From Arthrobacter crusticola (lineage in GTDB: Bacteria > Actinomycetota > Actinomycetes > Actinomycetales > Micrococcaceae), in assembly GCF_004357995.1 (NCBI RefSeq), contig NZ_SMTK01000002.1, forward strand, positions 558,001 to 622,000: a stretch of DNA of 64,000 bases. Reading direction: 5' to 3'. Below, one piece after another: positions 24,686 to 34,288 of the stretch. Within the stretch, counting starts at the first letter, position 1; the number at the start of each line of letters is the position of its first letter. The position numbers were made by a program, and so were the translations under genes. Under the pieces are notes generated by a model. The model saw only the letters and a program-made list of their open reading frames with translations, made no database searches and had not been told where the DNA came from.

Positions 24686-27307
24686 ATGATGGGCCAGGAC
24701 AGCAGCTGGCCCCTCGTGGGGCGTTCCGCGGAGATCGACTATGCCCGAAAGGCCCTCGTGCAGGCCTCGGGTGGTGGGGTGGTCCTCGTCGGACAGGCCG
24801 GGGTGGGAAAGACCCTCATTGCCCGCCGGGTCAGCAGCGACCTTGCCCGGGATTTCGAGGTGCTCTACCTGCGCGGCTCAGCAGCCATAGCGGACACCCC
24901 CTACGGCGTGCTCAGCATGGTCCTTGCCCAGCTTGACGAGGAAACCTCGGCCAATCCGCTCATGCTCCTGAGCTCGCTCCAAAGCCGCTTCCATCCCGCC
25001 ACCGGGGGCGCCCGCACCCTGATGGTCCTCGACAATATCGAGGACTTCGACGATTTCTCGGCGATGGTCATCGCCCACCTCGTCCGCGTGGGATCGGTGC
25101 GCATCCTGGGCATCTGCGGGGACATGCAGCGTGCACCGCTCGAGCTTTTCAACCTGTGGAAGGACGACGTCGTGCACCGGCTCGACGTCGAACCCCTCGA
25201 CCTTGAGAAGACGACCGAGCTGCTCACGGCCGCGCTGGGCAACCCCGTTTCCCGCTCGGTGGCCCTCGGGCTTTGGCAGGCAAGCGGCGGAAACCCCCGG
25301 TACCTTCAGGCGATCACCCTCGCCGACGTCGAATCAGGGCACCTCGCCCTGAGCGACGGAGTTTGGGTTTCAGGCGGCGGCGGGTCCCGCGCGGGCAAGC
25401 CCATGACCGAGTGCGTCACCGGCCAGCTCGAGCGGATCTCCGCGGACCAGCGTCCGCTGCTCGAGACCGTCGCCGTCGTCGGTGCGGTTCCCCTGGACCT
25501 GCTGCTCAAGGTGTTCCCGCCGGAGCCGGTCAATGCCCTGCAGGAGCAGGGCATCCTCTGGGCGGAACAGGGTGGTCCTCCTCTGGTGCGCCTTTCCGAC
25601 GAGGGGCTGGCCGAGTCGCTGCGCTCCCAGCTTGTGTCCGTGCCGGGACGCGCTGCGCTTTCAACGCTCAATTCCATGCGCACGGACAGTTCGATGCCCC
25701 CGCCGAGCCGTGCGTCCCTGATCCGGTGGTGCCTTGACAACGGGATTTCGGTTGAGGCCCCGGCGCTGGTCGAGGCGGCGCGGGAGGCCAACCTGCGGTC
25801 CGAGCCGTCGGCGGCCCTGAGGTTCCTCGAAGCGGTTGCCGACGCCGAGCGCGGCCCAGCGACCGTTCTCGAGGCTGCACGCGCGCTGGCCCTGGAACGC
25901 CGGATCGATGCCGCCCTGGCTACCATCGACCCCCTGCTCGGTGACGGCGTTCCACCGGTCGGGCTGCGGCTGGAGGTGGAGCTGATGCTGACGAAGGCGG
26001 AGCTGACGATGCGCAGCCACCAGCGGCACAGCGAGACGGCCCCGCTGCTCGACGCGGCCGGTGCGCGGCTGTCCTCCGCCCCTGCGGAGGAGGTGCAGGA
26101 CCTCCTCGAACAGCTTGAGGACTTCGCCGCGGAGCGTGAACTGTTCGAGGGCCGCTCGGCCGGGCTCACCGAGTCCCTCCCTGGACGGATCGAGGCGCGC
26201 TCGGCGCACGGCCGGCCCACCTCTCGACTCCAGGGACTGCTCGCCTCGGCCCTGGCCATGGCCGGCCGCCAGGAGGCCGCCGTGGAAACCGCCCGTTCCC
26301 TTGTCGCCCGGCTCGTCGGGGCGGAGCGGGACCCCCTGGAGATTGAGCGGGCCGGAACCCACCTCTTCACCGCACTGCTGGCTGCCGGGTACTGGAACGA
26401 GGCACTGGCGATGGCCGAGGCCCCCGAACGGGAGGCCGATGCAAGCATCTACGACGGCTCGGCTTCGGAGTTCACCGAAGGTTTGCTTCACGCCTTCGCC
26501 GGCCGCAGCCAGGACGCGCTGGACCGGCTCGTTCCGGCCATCAGCCAGCTGCGGGCCAGCGACAGCCACGGACTGCTGCCCCTCGCGGAGGCCGCCGGAG
26601 CCTACATCCTCGCGCTCCGGGGGGACCTGCCCGCGGCCCGGGAGCACCTGGGCGCCGTCGACCTGGACTCCGAACGCCATTCATGGCATTACCGGGACAG
26701 CGCCGAATACTTCTGTATCCTCGCCGGGGCTGCGCTGGGCGAGCCGGGACCAGCGCGCGAGAAGCTGCGGTCCCGGGCGGAGGCGAATGCCGCTGCCGGC
26801 AACAAGGGCCAGGAGCTCCTCTTCCTCTCCCAAGCGGTACAGCTTGGCTCCGATGACCTCGTGGAGCGGCTGTGTGCCGCCGCCGCCACCTCCGAGGGGC
26901 CCCTCGCCCGGGTCCTGGAGCTGCTGGGCAAGGGGATCGCCGCACGGAACTCCGAGGCCCTTCTCGACGCCGCCAGCGCCGCCCTCTATTCGGGGCACGA
27001 TGGACTGGCGGCACACGCGGCGGAGCGCGCCCTCGAGTTCCTCGAGGACGGTGACGCGATGATCGGCATCTACGCCGACCAGATACTCCGCAGGGCCGCC
27101 GCGCCGGGCCGGAGGCCGCCGCGCAGCAGGACGCTCCTCAGCGAGAGGGAAAGGAAGATCGCACGGTTCGTGGCCCGAGGTGCATCGAATAAAGTCATTG
27201 CCGAGGCCGAACACGTCTCGGTGCGGACCGTCGAAGGACATGTCCACCAGATCCTGACGAAGCTGGGTCTCTCGAGCCGCAAGCAGCTTGCCCTGATTTT
27301 CAAGTAG
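24686..27307 (+). CDS. STAND ATPase / LuxR-family regulator A2 (Walker B Asp-Asn)
   Basis: 873 residues from ATG 24686 (ATG 24689 is an alternative; a GTG frame start at 24590 would add an unlikely 32 residues). VGR (11-13), Walker A GQAGVGKT (36-43), Walker B LMVLDNIEDFD (about 111-121) with Asn like A1, STAND motif SGGNPRYLQAI, TPR-like middle, LuxR domain at ~816-872 (LSERERKIARFVARGASNKV, then SVRTVEGHVHQILTKL). With A1 it shares DN in Walker B and the SSR/STR ending of the HTH. It stands 17 bases before B2, so the two are likely an operon. Ligand and targets unknown. Confidence 0.85.
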   Translation: MMGQDSSWPLVGRSAEIDYARKALVQASGGGVVLVGQAGVGKTLIARRVSSDLARDFEVLYLRGSAAIADTPYGVLSMVLAQLDEETSANPLMLLSSLQSRFHPATGGARTLMVLDNIEDFDDFSAMVIAHLVRVGSVRILGICGDMQRAPLELFNLWKDDVVHRLDVEPLDLEKTTELLTAALGNPVSRSVALGLWQASGGNPRYLQAITLADVESGHLALSDGVWVSGGGGSRAGKPMTECVTGQLERISADQRPLLETVAVVGAVPLDLLLKVFPPEPVNALQEQGILWAEQGGPPLVRLSDEGLAESLRSQLVSVPGRAALSTLNSMRTDSSMPPPSRASLIRWCLDNGISVEAPALVEAAREANLRSEPSAALRFLEAVADAERGPATVLEAARALALERRIDAALATIDPLLGDGVPPVGLRLEVELMLTKAELTMRSHQRHSETAPLLDAAGARLSSAPAEEVQDLLEQLEDFAAERELFEGRSAGLTESLPGRIEARSAHGRPTSRLQGLLASALAMAGRQEAAVETARSLVARLVGAERDPLEIERAGTHLFTALLAAGYWNEALAMAEAPEREADASIYDGSASEFTEGLLHAFAGRSQDALDRLVPAISQLRASDSHGLLPLAEAAGAYILALRGDLPAAREHLGAVDLDSERHSWHYRDSAEYFCILAGAALGEPGPAREKLRSRAEANAAAGNKGQELLFLSQAVQLGSDDLVERLCAAAATSEGPLARVLELLGKGIAARNSEALLDAASAALYSGHDGLAAHAAERALEFLEDGDAMIGIYADQILRRAAAPGRRPPRSRTLLSERERKIARFVARGASNKVIAEAEHVSVRTVEGHVHQILTKLGLSSRKQLALIFK

Positions 27308-27324
27308 ACGGACAACCGATAGCC

Positions 27325-29994
27325 ATGATGAGAATCCAGGAGGGCGTCTCCCTCGTCGGACGGACGAAGGTCATCGACGGGATTCTCACCGCGCTCCACG
27401 ACCCGGCGGGATTCGGCGCCATGGTGGTGGGTGAACCCGGCGTCGGCAAGACCGCGCTCGCCCACGCGGTGGTGCAGCAGCTCGGAGGGGCGGCCGAGGT
27501 TTTCCCGATCACCGGCGGCTCGTCCCTGCGCCGTATCCCCTTCGGCGCCCTCTCCCCGTACCTCCAGGGCCTGTCGGTCGAGGAGGTCGGTTCGCCCGTG
27601 GCCATTCTGCGCAGCCTGATGAAACACCTCCCCGCGCCGAGGGGCAGGTCCTCGCTCCTCCCGCTCTTCGTCGTCGACGACGCGCACGAACTCGACGAGA
27701 GCACCTGCGCCCTGCTGGCTCAGCTCGTCAGTGCCCGGCGGGCCCGGCTGCTGATCCTGTCGAGGGCCGCACCCCACCCGCCCGCCGAGTTCCTCGCCCT
27801 GAGCCGCGACGGGCTCCTGGTGCGTTTCGATCTTGAACCGCTTGACGCCTCGGCGGTGGACGAACTGTGCCGGCAGGTACTCGGCGGCAATGTGTTGACA
27901 GGGACAAGCAACCTGCTCGCGGGCGCCACGGGCGGAAACCCTCTGTTCCTACTGACACTGCTGACGCAGGGCCGCGGGCAGGGATACCTCGTCGAACGCA
28001 ACGGCGTGTGGCGCATGGTCGGCCAGCCCTCCGTCGACCTGCGCCTGGTGGACCTGATCCAAAGCCAGCTGCGCCAACGGAGCGCTCCCGACCTGGCGGC
28101 CCTTGAAGTCGTTGCCCTGGCCGAGCCCATCGCCCTGAATGCGCTATCCCGCTGCGCCGATCCGGACAGCGTCCGGAACCTTCAGGACGATCAGCTGATC
28201 ACCGTCGGTCCCGCGCCCGAACGCGTCGTCTCCCTCAGCCACCCGCTCTACAGCGAGGTGCTCCGCACCTCCGTCCCCACCGCCCGCAGCATTGCCATCC
28301 GGCGTGCCGTCCTTGAGGTTCTCGATCCCCGGACCGAATCGCTTGAAGGATTCCTGCGCAGTGTCGCCTGGGGCCTCGACTGCGGCGTGCCCCCCGACGA
28401 CCAGAGCCTGCTCCGGGCCGCCGTCGTCGCCAACCGGCTCAACGACCCCGGTTTCGCCCTGAGGGCGGCACGGGCCGTCTCGGCGCCCGGGCTCCGCGGC
28501 AGGGCGCTCGTCGAGATCGCCCGCGCCCAGATCGCGCGCGGCAACCTCGGCTATGCCCGGGAGCTCGTCGACGAAGCCCGCCTCCGGTGCACGAACCTGC
28601 TCGTCGCGAAGGAGGCAACCCTCCTATCCTTCGACATCCGGCTGCGCCTGGGGGAGTCACCGGAGGACCTGCGCAGGGACATCGACCAGTGGGATTCCCT
28701 CATCGAGGCCATCGAGTCGACGGGCAGGAGCCGGGCACTCCCCGACGCCGCGGCAACCTCCCACCTCGGAGCGCGGCTGCTCCGCTGCTATGTCCTGCTG
28801 CTCGAGGGGCAGCTCCACGGCCTCGAGAGGCCGCTGCGGGATGCGGTGGAGAGCAGGCATGGCAGTGCCGAAACGCGGACCGGAGCCCTGGCCCTGCTTG
28901 GGGAGCTGCTCGCCTCCACGGGGCGGCCGGTGTCGGGAGCGGCCTGCACCGCCGAGGCCCTGGCCCTGATCGACGCCGAGGACCACCAACTGCTGACTTA
29001 TCGGGAGTTCGTTGCCTCCCGGCATATCCTGTCCCTCGTGCATGCAGGGGAGTGGAACTCCGCCCGCGCGGTCTTCGAGAACTACGCACGGCACTCCCCG
29101 CGGAATCACTCCTACTTCGCCGGCTGGTCCGATCTCTTCGAGGGTATCGCCGCCCTCAGGAGCGGGAGAACCGGCGCGGCCCGCGACCGGCTGTTGCTCG
29201 CCGTGGAGGGACTTCGGGAGTCCGACGTCACCCAGGTGCTCACCATGGCCACCGGGCTCGCCGCCTTCGCCTGCGCCGCGGCGTCGGACACCACGCGGGC
29301 CAAGACGCTCATCGACGAATACACGACGGTTCCCAAACGCGGGAGCAGGGAGATGCGGCTCACCGGACGGATCTACGCCCTTGCCGCCGGTGCGCTGTTC
29401 GGCGAGTCCCACAGGGTCGCGGCGGAACTGAGGCAGATCGCGGACGGCGCAGCGGCCGACGGCATGCTGGAAGTGGCCGCGACAGCGCTGGAACAGGCAG
29501 CGCGCCTCGGAGACTCAGGGGCCTTCGCGCCCCTTGCCGAGCTGACCGGGCATTTTGAAGGACGGGAGGGAGCGGTCCTGAACGCCTTCGCTGCGGCCGC
29601 GCGGGACCAGGACCCCGTGCGGCTGGCGGAGGCCGCTACAACGGCCGAGGAGGCCGGATACCTCCCCCTCGCCGGAGCCTGCCTCCGGCTCGCGGCCGAG
29701 CTGTGGACCTCGCAGGGCGCCGGTCAGAAAGCCCGAAACGCGCAGACCCGGCTGACGGCGGTGCTCTCCCGCACAGACCAGCCCGCGGCCGGGACGGCCG
29801 GCTCCGCCCCCGGCACCCGGCTGACCCGGCGGGAGCAGGACATCGTCTCCCTCGTCGCCGAAGGCTACTCCAACCGGGACATCGCCGAGCGCCAGAACGT
29901 GTCGGTGCGCACCGTCGAGGGGCACCTGTACCGGATCTTCGCGAAACTCGGAATCAACCGGCGCGAGGAACTCCAGCACAGCCAGGACCGGTGA
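27325..29994 (+). CDS. STAND ATPase / LuxR-family regulator B2 (Walker B Asp-Asp)
   Basis: 889 residues from ATG 27325 (ATG 27328 also possible). Walker A GEPGVGKT, Walker B LFVVDDAHELD, STAND motif TGGNPLFLLTL, helical sensor region, LuxR HTH at ~831-885 (LTRREQDIVSLVAEGYSNRD, then SVRTVEGHLYRIFAKLGINR and REEL). It matches B1 along its length: LAQLVSARRARL against LSQLVSSRTVRL, and EGREGAVLNAFAAA against EGREAAVLNGYAAA. No clear ribosome site precedes it, so translation may depend on A2 upstream. The downstream intergenic region carries RNA element 2, as B1 carries RNA element 1. Confidence 0.86.
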   Translation: MMRIQEGVSLVGRTKVIDGILTALHDPAGFGAMVVGEPGVGKTALAHAVVQQLGGAAEVFPITGGSSLRRIPFGALSPYLQGLSVEEVGSPVAILRSLMKHLPAPRGRSSLLPLFVVDDAHELDESTCALLAQLVSARRARLLILSRAAPHPPAEFLALSRDGLLVRFDLEPLDASAVDELCRQVLGGNVLTGTSNLLAGATGGNPLFLLTLLTQGRGQGYLVERNGVWRMVGQPSVDLRLVDLIQSQLRQRSAPDLAALEVVALAEPIALNALSRCADPDSVRNLQDDQLITVGPAPERVVSLSHPLYSEVLRTSVPTARSIAIRRAVLEVLDPRTESLEGFLRSVAWGLDCGVPPDDQSLLRAAVVANRLNDPGFALRAARAVSAPGLRGRALVEIARAQIARGNLGYARELVDEARLRCTNLLVAKEATLLSFDIRLRLGESPEDLRRDIDQWDSLIEAIESTGRSRALPDAAATSHLGARLLRCYVLLLEGQLHGLERPLRDAVESRHGSAETRTGALALLGELLASTGRPVSGAACTAEALALIDAEDHQLLTYREFVASRHILSLVHAGEWNSARAVFENYARHSPRNHSYFAGWSDLFEGIAALRSGRTGAARDRLLLAVEGLRESDVTQVLTMATGLAAFACAAASDTTRAKTLIDEYTTVPKRGSREMRLTGRIYALAAGALFGESHRVAAELRQIADGAAADGMLEVAATALEQAARLGDSGAFAPLAELTGHFEGREGAVLNAFAAAARDQDPVRLAEAATTAEEAGYLPLAGACLRLAAELWTSQGAGQKARNAQTRLTAVLSRTDQPAAGTAGSAPGTRLTRREQDIVSLVAEGYSNRDIAERQNVSVRTVEGHLYRIFAKLGINRREELQHSQDR

Positions 29995-30154
29995 GGGGGC
30001 CTCCTCCCGCACCTCCCCGACCCCTGGGTCCCGCCGCACCCACCCTGGCCCCGGGTGAGTGGATCGCTGCACCTGCAGGGTACTTGGGGCAGCTAGCGCA
30101 CGTAGTCCACCACCGCCACCGGGTATCGCGGTGCAGCGCGCCCGGCAAAATAGC

Positions 30155-30196
30155 GTAACCCCTACTCGTGCGGCGGCATCAGCCTGTTCCTAGGCT
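30155..30196 (+). promoter_or_regulatory. promoter of RNA element 2 with GTAACCCCTACTCG box
   Basis: GTAACCCCTACTCG (30155-30168) overlaps TACTCGTG (30163-30170); 19 bases later CTAGGCT (30190-30196) forms the -10, the exact spacing found before A1. The sequences TTCCTAGGCT and TTTCTAGGCT are nearly identical between the two promoters. Confidence 0.55.
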
Positions 30197-30202
30197 CAAT
30201 CC

Positions 30203-30515
30203 CAGAAGGACAGCAAGCTTGGGTGACACTCGAGGAACAGGGTCTCATGATGGGCGGACATGGCTGCTGCGGCTTCCACCGCACATTGAAGGCTGTGTCA
30301 CCTCGGGTTCATCCTTTCGGACCGACGCTTTCAAACGGCGCTGCGGCGCGCCCGTCGGTCACCTGCACCTCCGGATCCGGGCCCGTCCCGGCGTCGGTGG
30401 GGCACCCTTAAGCGGAGCCGGCGGCGTCAGAACCTCCCGAGACCGAGGTTCGTCCCCAGTCGTCGTCGGCTCCCCACTTCGCCGCCCCCCGGCGGCCGGC
30501 CGCCGGGGGGCGGCG
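30203..30515 (+). ncRNA. candidate structured RNA 2 downstream of B2
   Basis: The transcript from the 30196 promoter would include an 8-pair helix (30320-30327 with 30353-30360), then the conserved element. P1: 30414-30426 with 30461-30473 (13 pairs, two G-T). P2: 30430-30436 with 30445-30451, loop CCGAGACC (30437-30444). The linker GTCCCCAGT is conserved with RNA 1. A perfect 36-base palindrome at 30480-30515 may end the RNA, though no T-run follows. The long 5' part is not shared with RNA 1. GGTCTC at 30241-30246, upstream in the same RNA, could pair with the loop. Confidence 0.5.
30480..30515. terminator. perfect 36-base palindrome after RNA 2
   Basis: Bases 30480-30497 are the exact reverse complement of 30498-30515, including runs of six C and six G. 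It could be a factor-independent stop or a cruciform-prone site. The absence of Ts makes termination uncertain. Confidence 0.55.
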
Positions 30516-30664
30516 GCATGACAGGGGCGGGCCCCGTCTTGTCGCCGAAGGATCAGTACGCGGAGCGGTTCTCGCTGGTGGTACCGCCGACCGTCACACA
30601 CCTGATCGGCCGGGGACGACGGATGGCTCTGAGGCCCCGCACCGCGGGCGGTGGGGGGCGTGCG

Positions 30665-32056
<1,392 letters not shown>

Positions 32057-32057
32057 C

Positions 32058-32510
32058 ATGGCAACCAACCTCGAACAGCTCTACCAGCAGATCATCCTCG
32101 ACCACGCCCGCGAGCGCCACGGCTCGGGACTGCTGGAGAAGACCGGCCCGGGGTCGGTCGGGGAATCCCACCAGCTCAACCCCGTGTGCGGGGACGAGAT
32201 CACCCTGCGGACCGTCGTCGACGGCGGCACGGTGGCCTCCCTTAGCTGGGACGGCGCCGGATGTGCCATCTCCATGGCCTCAGCGTCTGTGCTCACCGAC
32301 CTGATGGAGGGGCTCGAACGGGATGAGGCGGTGCGGCTCATCGACGCCTTCCGCGAGGTGATGCGCTCGCGCGGAACGATCCCGGCCGATGAGGAGGTAC
32401 TCGGCGATGCCGCGGCCTTCTCAGGGGTCTCCCGCTATCCGGCCCGGGTGAAGTGCGCGATGCTCGCATGGGTCGCCCTCGAGGAATCGCTCCTGGCGGC
32501 CAACAGCTAG
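32058..32510 (+). CDS. sufU: Fe-S cluster assembly sulfur-transfer protein SufU
   Basis: 150 residues from ATG 32058 directly after the sufS stop; upstream in-frame sequence belongs to sufS. The SufU ligands are visible: Cys in NPVCGDEI (about 41), with the nearby Asp, Cys in GAGCAISMASAS (about 66) and Cys in RVKCAMLAW (about 128). SufU accepts persulfide sulfur from SufS through a zinc-bound site. Size fits the family. Translation is probably coupled with sufS. Confidence 0.95.
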   Translation: MATNLEQLYQQIILDHARERHGSGLLEKTGPGSVGESHQLNPVCGDEITLRTVVDGGTVASLSWDGAGCAISMASASVLTDLMEGLERDEAVRLIDAFREVMRSRGTIPADEEVLGDAAAFSGVSRYPARVKCAMLAWVALEESLLAANS

Positions 32511-32540
32511 CACCCCGGCGCCCGAGCCGGGGCCCGCCGC

Positions 32541-34271
32541 TCAACTGGGCTGCGGCAGGGTCATGGTGAAGGTGCTGCCCTGGCCGGGCTCGCTGACCGC
32601 GCTGATTGTGCCGCCGTGTTCGGTGACGATGCTCTTAGTGATCAGCAGGCCGAGGCCCACACCCTGCACGGTTGAGACGCGCACGGCGGGGGACCGGAAG
32701 AACCGGTCGAACACCTGGCTGAGCTCTTCGGCCTCGATGCCGATGCCGGTGTCCTCAACCCCAAGCCGGAGCAGTCCATCGGTAAGGTCCGCGCCGACGG
32801 TGATGGTGCCGCCCCGGCGGTTGTACTTCACGGCGTTCGACACAAGGTTGTCGAGCGCCTGGCCCAGCCGGACGGGGTCGGCAACAGCGGGCAGGGCGGC
32901 AGGGGCGGTGTTGATCAGCCGGACCCCCGCGGCGTCGGCCGCCGGCTGGGCGGAGGCGATGCACGCGCCGATCAGCTCGCCGACATCGCACTGCACCGGC
33001 CTCACCCGGAAGGTGCCCGCGTTGATGGCGAGGAGGTCATCCACCAGGGCCTCCAGCTGCAGCGCATTGCGCCGCGCCACCGAGAGGTAGCGCACCACAT
33101 CGGGCTCAAGGGAGTCCCTGCGGTCGAGGATCAGGTCAAGGAAGCCAAGGACCGAGGTCAGGGGGGTGCGGAATTCATGGGAGACGTTCGAGAGGAAGTC
33201 ATCCTTGGCATGCAGCGCCCTCAGCAGCGAGGTGATGTCGGTGAAGGATACAACCGTGCCGACGAACGTGCCGTCGTCGTCGGTCATGGCGCGCGCCGAC
33301 ACCGAGACCGCCTGCTGCGCGCGGCCGCTGCCCAGCCAGATCTGGACGTCATCAAAGCTCTCGCCCTGCACCGCACGCCGCACCGGGCGCTCCTCGGCCG
33401 GGATCGGGGTTTCCCGGTCGGGGCCGAAGATCAGCAACTGCCGTTCGTTGGGGTCGTCATTTCCGGGCGGGGCGGCCAGCCCGTGAGAGATCCGCTGGCG
33501 GGCGTTCATCAGGACATCGTGCCCGTCGCGGTCCACCACCACCAGGCCGACCCCCACGGTGTCGAGGATCGTGGCCAGCAGCCGTTCGCGTTCGACCCCC
33601 TCCGCCGCCGCCCTGCGCAGCGCGGCCTGGGAGCGGCTGACCGCCTCCTGCTGGGCGCGGCGCTCGGTGGTGAGGATCGAAATAAACGCCGCAAGTCCCG
33701 TCAGCACCACCGGCAGCAGGAACGGCCCGAGGAACTCGGCCGGGCCGGGCCTGGCATCGCCAAACAGCAGTGGTCCCCAGACGATGCACAGGGATCCGCC
33801 GGCGGTCAGGGCCGCCGCTGCGGCCGTCGGAATGCGGGAGGCGGCGATCCAGGCGGCAGGGAAGGCGGCGAGCACCCCCACTCCGGAGAGGTGGTCACCG
33901 GCACCGGCGCGCAGCAGCCCCACTGCGGCGAAATCCAGCAGCGGAACCGCGAGCGCCGCCGAGGCGGGCAGGCGCTGCCACGGGACAACGAAGCACAACA
34001 GGAGCAGGCCCGCCTCGAGGAGGATCCCGGCGGGGAAGAGGGGATCGGCGAAAAGGGAATCCGGGTCGAGCAGCCACAGGACCGCCACGACAAGCACGAC
34101 GACGATCGACAGCGCGCCCTGGCTGAGCACGACCTTTCGCCGCCGGTCACCGCGGCGCAGCAGCGGGACCTCGGATCCGCGCGGTCCGCCCGCCGCCCGG
34201 CCCGCCGAGCCCGTGCCCGCCGCCGTCCGTGCCGTTTCCGCAGCCGTGTCCGTTGCCATGCCTGCCCCCAT
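32541..34271 (-). CDS. membrane sensor histidine kinase (PAS-HisKA-HATPase), orphan
   Basis: About 576 residues if started at ATG 34271, which has GGAG six bases upstream; ATG 34283 is also open. N-terminal half: about six hydrophobic segments (first IVVVLVVAVLWLL). A PAS-like domain follows (ILDTVGVGLVVVDRDGHDVL), then HisKA with the phospho-His in FLSNVSHEFRTPLT, and HATPase_c boxes NLVSNAVKYNRR, EDTGIGIEAEE and GVGLGLLITK. No response regulator is adjacent. It starts a few bases after nhaA on the same strand, so a joint transcript with the antiporter is likely and hints at sensing of sodium, pH or membrane state (inference). Confidence 0.88.
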   Translation of the reverse strand: MGAGMATDTAAETARTAAGTGSAGRAAGGPRGSEVPLLRRGDRRRKVVLSQGALSIVVVLVVAVLWLLDPDSLFADPLFPAGILLEAGLLLLCFVVPWQRLPASAALAVPLLDFAAVGLLRAGAGDHLSGVGVLAAFPAAWIAASRIPTAAAAALTAGGSLCIVWGPLLFGDARPGPAEFLGPFLLPVVLTGLAAFISILTTERRAQQEAVSRSQAALRRAAAEGVERERLLATILDTVGVGLVVVDRDGHDVLMNARQRISHGLAAPPGNDDPNERQLLIFGPDRETPIPAEERPVRRAVQGESFDDVQIWLGSGRAQQAVSVSARAMTDDDGTFVGTVVSFTDITSLLRALHAKDDFLSNVSHEFRTPLTSVLGFLDLILDRRDSLEPDVVRYLSVARRNALQLEALVDDLLAINAGTFRVRPVQCDVGELIGACIASAQPAADAAGVRLINTAPAALPAVADPVRLGQALDNLVSNAVKYNRRGGTITVGADLTDGLLRLGVEDTGIGIEAEELSQVFDRFFRSPAVRVSTVQGVGLGLLITKSIVTEHGGTISAVSEPGQGSTFTMTLPQPS

Positions 34272-34288
34272 AAGTTTCTCCATTGACG

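Noticed and set aside
30223-30411. 62-residue frame in the leader of RNA 2
   Set aside because: Composition looks non-coding, no ribosome site is visible, and nothing similar exists in RNA 1. It cannot be excluded as a leader peptide.
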